A stretch of 12,577 bases of DNA from Candidatus Methanomethylicus sp. (GTDB lineage Archaea; Thermoproteota; Methanomethylicia; Methanomethylicales; Methanomethylicaceae): assembly GCA_028683025.1 (NCBI GenBank), contig JAJRAB010000080.1:1-12577 (forward strand), given 5' to 3'. Made by a program: the position numbers and the translations under genes. This document shows, in pieces, positions 5,779 through 12,577 of the stretch. The notes under the pieces are model-generated. The model was not told the DNA's origin, did no database searches, and saw only the letters and a list, made by a program, of their open reading frames with translations. Position 1 is the first letter of the stretch. Every line of letters starts with the position of its first letter.

Positions 5779-6102
5779 ATGGGATTTTGTTCCAAATGTG
5801 GTAAGGAACTTGCGGATGATGCTTTCTTCTGCCCAAGATGCGGGGTACGGACTGCAGCAGGGGTGACGGCAGGGGCAACTCCACCGGTAATGGAAGAGAT
5901 GAGAGATGCCCTTCTAAGGGCAGGCAAGGAGATTGAGAAAGCAGTCAATAAGGCAGCTAAAGAAATGGACGATACCTTAACAAAGGCAAAGGAAAATGTC
6001 CATGCGACCAAGGCAAAAATGAACCAGACCTGCCCCAATTGCGGGGCTGCAAACCTGGGAAACGCCGCCTACTGCCCCAAGTGCGGGACGAAGCTAAGCT
6101 GA
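5779..6102 (+). CDS. Small double zinc-ribbon protein
   Basis: The 107-residue product has a zinc ribbon at each end: C4/C7 with C18/C21, and C85/C88 with C99/C102, each written as CxxCGxx...CPxCG. They are joined by a predicted helical, charged, alanine- and lysine-rich linker (about residues 36-80) with heptad-like spacing that could form a coiled coil. There is no membrane segment and no recognised catalytic motif. Archaea encode many such ribbon proteins, often of unknown function or as nucleic-acid or protein adaptors. It has its own TATA box and a GGTGG ribosome site, 110 nt after pylD, so it need not belong to the pyl operon. It ends in TGA. Confidence 0.85.
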   Translation: MGFCSKCGKELADDAFFCPRCGVRTAAGVTAGATPPVMEEMRDALLRAGKEIEKAVNKAAKEMDDTLTKAKENVHATKAKMNQTCPNCGAANLGNAAYCPKCGTKLS

Positions 6103-6214
6103 ACGGCAAAGCCAGACATAATTGGGAATTGTAGCTTACCAGATACTTGGAGTCAGCCAATTCTTGGACATGGGGGATCGGAAGTCGGGTGATGCCCTTC
6201 TTTTGAAAGGTTCC

Positions 6215-6235
6215 AAAAATATTTTTATTTTTCTT
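6215..6235 (+). promoter_or_regulatory. AT-rich promoter of the cysteine-synthase-like gene
   Basis: CAAAAATATTTTTATTTTTC lies about 30-50 nt before the ATG at 6265 and contains TATA-like sequence. The gap 6103-6264 otherwise holds nothing I can identify. Confidence 0.35.
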
Positions 6236-6264
6236 GTAGCAGTAATCATTGTGGGGGCATTAGG

Positions 6265-7200
6265 ATGAGAGCTGCTGGGAATTTCCTGGAACTGATCGGA
6301 AATACGCCGATTTTGAGGCTTAGCAAGGTAATTCCAAGCGAAGTGAAGGCGCAGGTTTGGTGCAAATGCGAGTTTGCTAACCCAAGCGGCAGCGTCAAAG
6401 ACAGGATTGCCCTCTACATGATAAGGGCTGCGAAAAGGAAAGGGCTCAAGAAGAGCCAGAGACTCCTAATACCCACAACTGGGAATACGGGTATAGGGTT
6501 TTCCGCTGTTGGGGCGTTCATGGGTTATGGAGTAACGATCGTTATGCCCGAGGGCATGAGCGATGAGCGGAAAAAGATAATGAAAGCCTATGGGGCAGAA
6601 ATTATATTTACCCCTGGATCTGAGAGCGATTCGGAAAGGTCAATGGACTTGGCAAGGCGGCTGGCGAGAGAAGAGCCGGAAAAGTATTATTTCTTTGATC
6701 AGTGGGATGACAATGCCAACATCCAAGCCCATTATGAAACTACGGGGAAGGAAATTCTTGACCAGATTGGGCATGTGGACCTAATCGTGGCTGGAATTGG
6801 GACCGGAGGTACTCTTGTAGGCACCGCCAAGAGGCTAAAGGAGGCCAACCCCCGACTTTTGGTCATCGCAATGGAGCCTGAGGAGTGCCCGTTCTATGCG
6901 AAGGGGAAGACCGGCTCCCATGAGATCGAGGGTATTGGTGATGGCTTTATTCCAGAGATTGTGAAGCGCCATAGAAACCTGATCGATGGCTCAATCCTTG
7001 TAAGCAGCAGGGATGCCATTGGGTTTGCCAAGAGGCTAGCTAGGGAAGAGGGATTATTCGTTGGCATATCTTCGGGTGCAAATGTGCTTGCTGCAATAAG
7101 GCTGGCTAAGGAATATGGGCTTGATCCCGATTCAAAGGTTGTCACGTTTTTGGTGGATTATGGGGCCAGGTACCTGAGCACAAAGCTGATCCAAGCCTAA
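6265..7200 (+). CDS. Cysteine synthase family PLP enzyme
   Basis: This is a fold-type II pyridoxal-phosphate enzyme of the O-acetylserine sulfhydrylase/cystathionine beta-synthase group, which normally replaces a beta-substituent on serine derivatives with sulfide or another thiol to make cysteine. The 311 residues include LIGNTPILRL (10-19), the Schiff-base lysine K45 in PSGSVKDR, the substrate loop TTGNTGIG (71-78; SGNTG in classical CysK), NIQAHYETTGKEI, the phosphate-binding GIGTGGT (177-183), and GISSGAN (267-273). The serine of the substrate loop replaced by threonine could shift donor use to O-phosphoserine or another acceptor, but this is inference. Start is ATG 6265. The last 69 bp overlap the 3' end of the convergent threonine-synthase-like gene. 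It ends in TAA. Confidence 0.9.
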   Translation: MRAAGNFLELIGNTPILRLSKVIPSEVKAQVWCKCEFANPSGSVKDRIALYMIRAAKRKGLKKSQRLLIPTTGNTGIGFSAVGAFMGYGVTIVMPEGMSDERKKIMKAYGAEIIFTPGSESDSERSMDLARRLAREEPEKYYFFDQWDDNANIQAHYETTGKEILDQIGHVDLIVAGIGTGGTLVGTAKRLKEANPRLLVIAMEPEECPFYAKGKTGSHEIEGIGDGFIPEIVKRHRNLIDGSILVSSRDAIGFAKRLAREEGLFVGISSGANVLAAIRLAKEYGLDPDSKVVTFLVDYGARYLSTKLIQA

Positions 7201-8439
7201 CCGTTTGAATGCCTCCAAACCAGCATCGATTGTAGGGACTGATTCAACTTCTTGCTTTATTGGTCCCAGATCCTTCAAACCACTGCCGGTTATTGGTAAA
7301 AGCACTCGATCTTTTCTATCAATTAATCCGTCATTCATAAGTGCCATAAGACCGGCCAATCCTGCTACCCCACTGGGCTCCCCAAAGATGCCCTGTTTAG
7401 AGGCCAGCAGCCGCTGAGCCAAAATTATTGAATCATCGTTCACCGCTATGCAGGTTCCTCCGGTCTCATCTACGGCTTCAAGAGCAGCATCGCCATCCCA
7501 CGGGTACGGGTCCTCCAAACCAGTTGCAATCGTATCCGGCTTTTCCCAAGGATCAATGTTGTGCCCCCGCTTACCTTGTTGAAAAGCCCGAACTATCGGG
7601 GCATTGCCACTGCTCTGAACCACAACCAAGTGAGGGATGGAGTCTATCAGTCCCAACTCATGGAAGTCCTTGAATCCCTTCCAGAGACCAGCCATGAAAC
7701 ACCCTGCCCCAGAGGGGACTAGTATCCAATCAGGCAGCGCCCACCCAAGCTGCTCGCAAATTTCAAAGGATATGGTCTTGGGCCCTTCAACTTGGTAAGG
7801 ATTGAATGGGCCGAAGGATGGGCACAGATACCATCCAAACTCATTATAGGAAGAAAGCATCATCTTTACCGTTGGATCTTCACTGCCAAGCCCCCTTACC
7901 CTCACAACTTTAGCCCCATAGCTCAGTAGTTGGGCTAGCTTTTCGGATGCTGCAATTTCAACAACGAAGGCTACACAGTTCAGTCCTGCTGCAGCCGATT
8001 GGGCAGACAATGCAGCTGCCGCATTTCCCGAGGATGCAGTCACCGTAGTCCTGTATCCGAGCTCAATAGCTTTTGCTATGCCCACCGCCATGCTCCGGTC
8101 CTTGAATGAGGAAGTGGGTCCCCTGGTCTCATCCTTTAGGATGAGATTGTCAATGCCGATAAAAGGGCTCAGTCGTTCAGCCTTGATGATCGGGGTACCG
8201 CCAATACCCAACTTTGGGCAGTTGGATTCTGCGGTAGGCAAAAGCTCAAAGCACTTCCACAAACCACTTTTCCGATTCTCCACCGCTCCCCTGCCCAAAG
8301 TTTCTCTTGCAGAGTCGTAATCATAGATGATGTCCAAGCGGCCTTTGTCACCCTTGGGGCACATTAGAAGTCCCTCAGACAGGTCATGCACTCCGCCGCA
8401 CTTGGAGCATCGCATGGATTTGGCGCAGCTCATAATCAT
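7132..8439 (-). CDS. Threonine synthase-like PLP enzyme
   Basis: A fold-type II PLP enzyme, most like threonine synthase, which turns O-phosphohomoserine into threonine. The 435 residues begin with a partial zinc-ribbon (C11, C14, C27; the fourth cysteine expected after C27 is glycine). The core has GIGGTPIIKAERL, the Schiff-base lysine K113 in PTSSFKDRS, the loop ASSGNAAAAL (135-144), VPSGAGCFMAGLWKGF in the phosphate-binding region, and EPSGVAGLAGL near the C-terminus. The usual NPTGSFKDR reads GPTSSFKDR, so a related activity on another phosphorylated or amino-acid substrate is possible. Three ATGs compete for the start (8439, 8433, 8415); none has a clear ribosome site, which fits a leaderless transcript. 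It ends in TGA and overlaps the neighbouring PLP gene by 69 bp. Confidence 0.85.
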   Translation of the reverse strand: MIMSCAKSMRCSKCGGVHDLSEGLLMCPKGDKGRLDIIYDYDSARETLGRGAVENRKSGLWKCFELLPTAESNCPKLGIGGTPIIKAERLSPFIGIDNLILKDETRGPTSSFKDRSMAVGIAKAIELGYRTTVTASSGNAAAALSAQSAAAGLNCVAFVVEIAASEKLAQLLSYGAKVVRVRGLGSEDPTVKMMLSSYNEFGWYLCPSFGPFNPYQVEGPKTISFEICEQLGWALPDWILVPSGAGCFMAGLWKGFKDFHELGLIDSIPHLVVVQSSGNAPIVRAFQQGKRGHNIDPWEKPDTIATGLEDPYPWDGDAALEAVDETGGTCIAVNDDSIILAQRLLASKQGIFGEPSGVAGLAGLMALMNDGLIDRKDRVLLPITGSGLKDLGPIKQEVESVPTIDAGLEAFKRLGLDQLCAQVPGPIIHQKRDNL

Positions 8440-8675
8440 ACATTATGAAATTAGCTTTGCACCCTTTTTTCGATTCCCTTGCTTCATTCTAGGGAAAAGG
8501 CATCGGACAAAGGAAAATACCATAACAGGATAAATATTTTCAAGGAAACAAGGGTCAAAGCATAATAAATTGCAGGCAAGTGTTGGAATATCTTAAAGAA
8601 TTTTTTAATCTATAATGATAATATATTATAAACTTTGATAACTTTTATATATGCAATTGGTCATTTGTGTAAGCT
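8440..8675. promoter_or_regulatory. AT-rich divergent promoter region
   Basis: This stretch separates the threonine-synthase-like gene (minus) from the acetyl-CoA synthetase unit (plus). It contains AAATATTTATC on the minus strand near 8530-8541, an A-run on the minus strand about 25-30 nt before the ATG at 8439, and a perfect 12-bp AT palindrome, ATAATATATTAT, at 8618-8629. No RNA gene or protein gene is apparent in it. Confidence 0.4.
8643..8653 (+). promoter_or_regulatory. TATA box of the acetyl-CoA synthetase unit
   Basis: TTTTATATATG, the best TATA match in the region. The predicted start of transcription, 25-28 nt downstream, falls within a few bases of the ATG at 8676, implying a leaderless message that begins with the small leader ORF. 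Confidence 0.5.
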
Positions 8676-8801
8676 ATGACCGTAAGATCCTTTCCAATTG
8701 ATAAACCAATACTTTCCAATGTTAACGGTAGCAGTTATCAGGACAAAGCAAGGGAAAGACCTGATTTCCGTTACAGGTTAGTCAAGAAAATGCGGATCTG
8801 A
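8676..8801 (+). CDS. Possible 41-residue leader peptide upstream of acetyl-CoA synthetase
   Basis: An ATG-to-TGA frame of 41 codons starts almost exactly where the TATA box at 8643-8653 would place the transcript start and ends 13 nt before the acetyl-CoA synthetase TTG. The peptide starts MTVRSFPIDKPIL, is strongly basic (ending RYRLVKKMRI), and has no cysteines, membrane segment or recognised domain. It is in a different frame from the downstream enzyme. It might be a real small protein or a translated leader that feeds ribosomes to the weakly marked downstream start. I recognise no relatives. Confidence 0.35.
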   Translation: MTVRSFPIDKPILSNVNGSSYQDKARERPDFRYRLVKKMRI

Positions 8802-8814
8802 AGGGTTATTAATT

Positions 8815-10791
8815 TTGGATAAGCTCTTCCAAGTTCTCCCTACGTCTAAGACTATGCATCCGGATGTTAATGTTCTCCGGGAATTGCGTAACCAGAGCCT
8901 CAAAGATCCAGAAATGTTCTGGGAGGAAGTAGCAGAGGACCTTTTCTGGTATGAAAAGAGTACACCTATTTATCAAGAAATGGATGAACCCCCTTATGCG
9001 AAGTGGTTCCCCAACCGCAAGACCAACATTTCCTACAATGCCCTTGACAGACATATTTCGGGTTGGAGAAGGAATAAGGTTGCATACTACTGGGAGGGAG
9101 AGAACGGAGAGAGGCAGGTTCTCACATACAATGATTTGTCAAAAGAAGTAAACAAGCTTGCTTCTGTATTAAAGCGACTAGGAGTGAAGAAGGGCGACCG
9201 GATTGCCATCCATCTCCCTATGATTCCCGAGCTGCCAATCAGCATGTTGGCTGCACTTAGGCTCGGGGCAATACACAATGTTATCTTCTCCGGATTTGGT
9301 TATCAGGCCATTGCGGACATGATCAATGACTCGAAATGCAAACTGATCATCACTGCAGATGGCGGCTACCGGAGGGGAAAGATAATTGAGTACAAGTCGG
9401 TTGTTGATGAAGCCATCGAACGAACCATGGCAGTTGAAAAGGTACTAGTGGTCAAGAGGGCAGGGAATAAAATTAATTTTATCGAGGACAGGGACGAATG
9501 GTATCATGAATTGATGGAATCCGCCGAGAGCAAGGTAGAGCCTGAAAGGCTGGAGGGCACTGCCCCAAGTTTTATCATCTATACCTCGGGCACCACGGGA
9601 ACGCCAAAAGGAGTGACCCACAGCACTGCTGGGTATATGGTCTGGGCATATTTTTCCCAGAAAGTAGTATTCGATACAAATGACAATGATATTTATTGGT
9701 GCACTGCAGATATTGGATGGATAACAGGCCACAGCTATCTAGTCTATGGCCCCCTTCTCTGCGGCGCAACCTCAGTATTGTACGAAGGTGCACCTGATTA
9801 TCCCAAACCAGACAGATGGTGGGAGATAGTCGAAAAGTATGGAGTGACGGTTTTCTATACATCCCCGACCTCCATAAGGATGCACATGAAGAATGGTGAA
9901 ATCTGGGCTGGAAAACATAACCTCTCAACACTCAGGATACTGGGGACGGTTGGGGAGGCGATCAACCCTGAAGCCTGGGACTGGTATTACAGGTTCATCG
10001 GTCAGGAGAAGACGCCCATAGTCGATACTTGGTTCCAGACCGAAACTGGAGGCATTATGATATCGCCTCAACCAGGGCTGGCGCCGTTGCCCCTTAAGAA
10101 GGGATCGGCCACATTCCCGTTGCCAGGTGTTGATGCCGTCGTACTTAATGAGGAGGGCAAGCAGGCAGAAGCAAATGAGAAGGGCTACCTAGCAATCAGG
10201 AAACCATGGCCCGGTGAGTTTATGACGTTATGGAACGACAAAAGTGGTTTCAAGACCACCTACTTCACCCGATTCCCTGGCTACTACTATGCCGGCGATT
10301 TTGCTATGCAGGATGAGGAGGGCTATTTCTGGATTCTGGGAAGGGCTGACGAAGTTCTCAAGGTTGCCGGTCACAGGATTGGAACCATCGAAGTGGAAGA
10401 TGCGCTACTGGGGCATCCTATGGTTGCCGAAGCAGCCGTTATTGGAAAAGCAGATCCGATAAAAATGCAGGTTCCAGTAGCATTTGTGGTGCTTAAAGAT
10501 GCCGAGGCAGCATCTGCCCAGCTGAGGATGGACCTGATAACGCACATTAAGCAGACCATTGGGTCAATTGCAGCTCCTGCATCAATTTATTTTGTAGAAA
10601 TGCTACCCAAGACAAAGAACGGTAAAATAATGCGCCGGGTGGTCAAGGCGGTAGTTGAGGAGAAGTCCATAAGCGACGTGACAACAATTGATGATGAGGC
10701 AAGTGTGGAAGAAGCATCAAAGGCTTATGAATCATTTAAGCAAGAGCTGAACTTGAAAAAGGCCGATATCTTCCAGCATTATAAAGAATGA
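8815..10791 (+). CDS. acs: AMP-forming acetyl-CoA synthetase
   Basis: The enzyme activates acetate with ATP to acetyl-AMP and then forms acetyl-CoA, used for assimilation or acetate scavenging. The 658 residues carry all adenylate-forming motifs: YTSGTTGTPKGV (P-loop), TADIGWITGHSY, GTVGEAINPEAW, TWFQTETGGIM (405-415), YYYAGDFA, GRADEVLKVAGHRIG and PKTKNGKIMRR, where the final lysine is the catalytic and acetylation-controlled residue. The position that is tryptophan in acetate-specific enzymes (TWWQTETGG) is phenylalanine here (F407), which could widen the acyl pocket. The longest frame starts with TTG at 8815; ATG at 8854 (residue 14) is an alternative, as conserved sequence begins after it. 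It ends in TGA. Related acyl-CoA synthetases (propionyl) are the main alternative. Confidence 0.92.
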   Translation: MDKLFQVLPTSKTMHPDVNVLRELRNQSLKDPEMFWEEVAEDLFWYEKSTPIYQEMDEPPYAKWFPNRKTNISYNALDRHISGWRRNKVAYYWEGENGERQVLTYNDLSKEVNKLASVLKRLGVKKGDRIAIHLPMIPELPISMLAALRLGAIHNVIFSGFGYQAIADMINDSKCKLIITADGGYRRGKIIEYKSVVDEAIERTMAVEKVLVVKRAGNKINFIEDRDEWYHELMESAESKVEPERLEGTAPSFIIYTSGTTGTPKGVTHSTAGYMVWAYFSQKVVFDTNDNDIYWCTADIGWITGHSYLVYGPLLCGATSVLYEGAPDYPKPDRWWEIVEKYGVTVFYTSPTSIRMHMKNGEIWAGKHNLSTLRILGTVGEAINPEAWDWYYRFIGQEKTPIVDTWFQTETGGIMISPQPGLAPLPLKKGSATFPLPGVDAVVLNEEGKQAEANEKGYLAIRKPWPGEFMTLWNDKSGFKTTYFTRFPGYYYAGDFAMQDEEGYFWILGRADEVLKVAGHRIGTIEVEDALLGHPMVAEAAVIGKADPIKMQVPVAFVVLKDAEAASAQLRMDLITHIKQTIGSIAAPASIYFVEMLPKTKNGKIMRRVVKAVVEEKSISDVTTIDDEASVEEASKAYESFKQELNLKKADIFQHYKE

Positions 10792-11113
10792 TAATTAATT
10801 ATTATAATAGAAATAAATTGTTTTCAAAAAAATATATTAACAAAAAAGAAACCAAGCGTTTATGTTGTTTATTATGGAAAAGAGAGGCTTGAATAGATTA
10901 AAGATGCTTTTGCTATTTGGTTACAATAGGATATTGTCCGTCAAGGCTGCAACAGCATTTGCAGCTACAGGCTTTTAAAAACATCTTTTGGTGTGAAATT
11001 TTAATGCCAAAAGCTCCTTTGCTCCATATCTCCTTGTGTCGTACTAGTTGGGGTTATTGTTATAGGATGTTTTCAAGCCTTCATTTCCACGATAACAAGG
11101 AGGGGGTAACCAA
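10792..11113 (+). other. Intergenic spacer between acs and the antiporter-like gene
   Basis: The first 70 bases are very AT-rich. A perfect 7-bp inverted repeat, GCTGCAA (10946-10952) and TTGCAGC (10959-10965) with a six-base loop, is followed by GGCTTTTAAAAAC, which could be a terminator for acs, a TATA box (10972-10981) for the next gene, or both. A 34-codon frame (10874-10978) and a TTG-started 66-codon frame (10917-11117) cross it, but neither has coding character. GGAGG within 11099-11104 is the ribosome site of the next gene. Confidence 0.4.
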
Positions 11114-12577
11114 GTGACTGGCGAGCTGCTGGCCCTCAACATATTAACTCCAGCCGCTGCGGGCATTGCCTGCTATGCATTGAGGAGCCGGGTAATCCGG
11201 ATTGTTATAGTGGCACTCGCTTCGATTGTATTAATTGCCTCGTCGATAATGCTGAGCTTTACCGGAGGGTTCAGCTATTCCCCACCTGCTATTTTGGACA
11301 CGATGGTCAGCTTCCTTGGTTTTGCGCTGGTCGCCTATTTTTTCTATCGGGGGCTTAAGTTAAAAGAAATAAAGATTCTAGGGTTGGCAGCGATTCAGCT
11401 TCTCTTCCTGGCGTTCGTTGAACTTCAGGGTTTCAATGAGACTTCGAACATATTCATTATAGACAGCCTTGGAGTTCTGATGAACGTTATAATAAATGTG
11501 ATTGGCTCAATCGTATGTGTATACTCAATAGGCTATATGGATGAACATGAAAAAATGCATCAGGGAAACGGAAGGCAGCCAAGATTCTTCCTCTTCATGT
11601 TTCTTCTCCTGGGCGCCATGAATGGGCTCGTGTTTTCAAATAGCATTTATTGGCTCGCCTTATTCTGGGAAGTGACAACACTTTGCTGCTTTGAGTTGAT
11701 CAGGCATAGCCGGACTGAGGAGGCGGAGCGGAACGCAGCCACTGCCTTATGGATGAGCCTTGTGGGAGGAGTAGCTTTAGCGGGTACGCTTGTAATCAGC
11801 ACCATTTATTACAACATCCCTGCCTTCGATAGCCTCTCCACAAGCTTGTCAAACCAATCAATCTTATTCATATTTTCATTAATGGCAATCGCTGCTTTCA
11901 CCAAGTCTGCCCAGTTTCCTTTCCAGAAGTGGCTTCTCGGAGCTATGGTGGCACCAACTCCAGTCTCTGCCCTTCTCCATTCCAGCACTATGGTCAATGC
12001 GGGTGCATATTTGATCTTGAGGATAGCGCCCTCACTTTCAGAATCGCCTTTGACATTAGTAATTGCCTTTGGAGGGGCACTGACCTTTGTTCTTACGGCA
12101 GTACTAGCCATCAGGCAGAGAATGGCTAAGAGCGTTCTGGCCTATTCAACCATTGGCAACTTGGGGTTGATAATACTCTGCGCTGGCCTCAATACGCCAC
12201 TATCCTATTCGGCCGCCATAATACTGCTGCTCTTCCATTCAGCGTCAAAGGGAATGCTGTTTATGGGAGCGGGAATTGTGGAGAATCGAATCGAAAGTCG
12301 AAAGATAGAAGATTGGGAAGGGTTGATGGGTAGATTTCCTTTTACGAGCACCGTTATGATTATCGGCATGGCCAGCATGTTCCTCCCCCCATTCGGCATG
12401 CTGCTAGGAAAATGGGTTGCTCTTGAGGCTGTAGCCTCGGCTACCCCATGGGTGGCGGTATTACTGGTAATGGCATTGGTCTTGGGTTCGACCGCAACGA
12501 CTTTCTTCTGGGTGAAATGGCTTGGACACCTGATAATCCTGCCTGTGGTGGCTTCAAAAATCGTTAGGGAGCGCTTG
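11114..12577 (+). CDS. Antiporter-like proton-channel subunit (NuoL/FpoL/EchA/MbhH family), partial
   Basis: The open frame of 488 codons runs off the right edge. It encodes a multi-helix protein of the Proton_antipo_M family, found as the large membrane subunits of complex I, Fpo, energy-converting hydrogenases and Mrp antiporters, where it moves H+ or Na+ through the membrane. Key channel residues are visible: the TM5 glutamate E186 in LALFWEVTTLCCFEL, the TM7 lysine K264 in AAFTKSAQFPFQKWLLGAM, H289 in ALLHSSTMVNAGAYL, and K379 in LFHSASKGMLF. At least ten hydrophobic segments are apparent. The start is GTG, with AAGGAGGGGG about 9 nt upstream. Which complex it belongs to cannot be told from this gene alone; the next genes downstream would decide it. 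Confidence 0.88.
   Translation, partial: MTGELLALNILTPAAAGIACYALRSRVIRIVIVALASIVLIASSIMLSFTGGFSYSPPAILDTMVSFLGFALVAYFFYRGLKLKEIKILGLAAIQLLFLAFVELQGFNETSNIFIIDSLGVLMNVIINVIGSIVCVYSIGYMDEHEKMHQGNGRQPRFFLFMFLLLGAMNGLVFSNSIYWLALFWEVTTLCCFELIRHSRTEEAERNAATALWMSLVGGVALAGTLVISTIYYNIPAFDSLSTSLSNQSILFIFSLMAIAAFTKSAQFPFQKWLLGAMVAPTPVSALLHSSTMVNAGAYLILRIAPSLSESPLTLVIAFGGALTFVLTAVLAIRQRMAKSVLAYSTIGNLGLIILCAGLNTPLSYSAAIILLLFHSASKGMLFMGAGIVENRIESRKIEDWEGLMGRFPFTSTVMIIGMASMFLPPFGMLLGKWVALEAVASATPWVAVLLVMALVLGSTATTFFWVKWLGHLIILPVVASKIVRERL

Noticed and set aside
10874..10978. 34-codon ATG frame starting MEKRGLNRLK downstream of acs
   Set aside because: Very short, no ribosome site, and it contains the inverted repeat that is better explained as a terminator or regulatory structure.
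10917..11117. TTG-started 66-codon frame before the antiporter-like gene
   Set aside because: No ribosome site, no family resemblance, and it overlaps the hairpin and the ribosome binding region of the real gene.
1..12577. CRISPR arrays, insertion sequences or integrase genes
   Set aside because: No regularly spaced direct repeats, transposase motifs or flanking duplications were seen.

Overview
The window is archaeal chromosomal DNA from an organism that makes and uses pyrrolysine, the 22nd amino acid, inserted at UAG codons. The archaeal assignment rests on an archaeal-type 5S rRNA, TATA-box promoters about 25-30 nt upstream of RNA genes, GGAGG/GAGGTGA ribosome binding sites, a DUF1512-like protein and an orphan Lrp ligand-binding (RAM) domain protein. 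The pyrrolysine genes suggest a methylamine-using archaeon. DUF1512 and the AGG/AGA-rich arginine usage lean towards a TACK-type lineage (for example Methanomethylicia/Verstraetearchaeota-like or Brockarchaeota-like), but this is inference. The methylamine methyltransferases themselves are not in the window.

Layout. 1-1475 (minus): a DUF1512-like membrane-anchored protein followed by a small membrane zinc-ribbon protein that runs off the left edge. 1632-1756 (minus): 5S rRNA with its own TATA box. 1810-2055 (minus): stand-alone RAM domain. 2278-2346 (minus): tRNA-Pyl with a CUA anticodon and its own promoter. Diverging from it on the plus strand is the pyl cluster: pylSn (2470), pylSc (2807, overlapping pylSn by 11 bp), pylB (3663) and pylD (4851). 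A double zinc-ribbon protein follows (5779), then a cysteine-synthase-family PLP enzyme (6265), which overlaps tail to tail with a threonine-synthase-like PLP enzyme on the minus strand (7132-8439). After a 375-bp AT-rich divergent promoter region containing a possible 41-codon leader ORF comes an AMP-forming acetyl-CoA synthetase (8815-10791). A 322-bp spacer then leads to a large antiporter-like membrane subunit of a complex I-type or energy-converting hydrogenase complex, cut by the right edge (11114-12577).

How the genes work together. PylB isomerises lysine to 3-methylornithine. PylC normally ligates this to a second lysine, and PylD oxidises the product to pyrrolysine. PylSc charges tRNA-Pyl with pyrrolysine, helped by the separate tRNA-binding protein PylSn. 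No pylC is present here, so the pathway must be completed from elsewhere in the genome or by another ligase.

The pyl locus is the most interesting part. The pyrrolysyl-tRNA synthetase is split into two overlapping genes in the same order as the two domains of the fused Methanosarcina enzyme. Its catalytic half has pocket residues resembling the PylSn-less (Methanomethylophilus alvus) class. tRNA-Pyl lies on the opposite strand and has an unusual U37-C38 anticodon loop, and pylC is missing. No gene whose end is visible stops with TAG.
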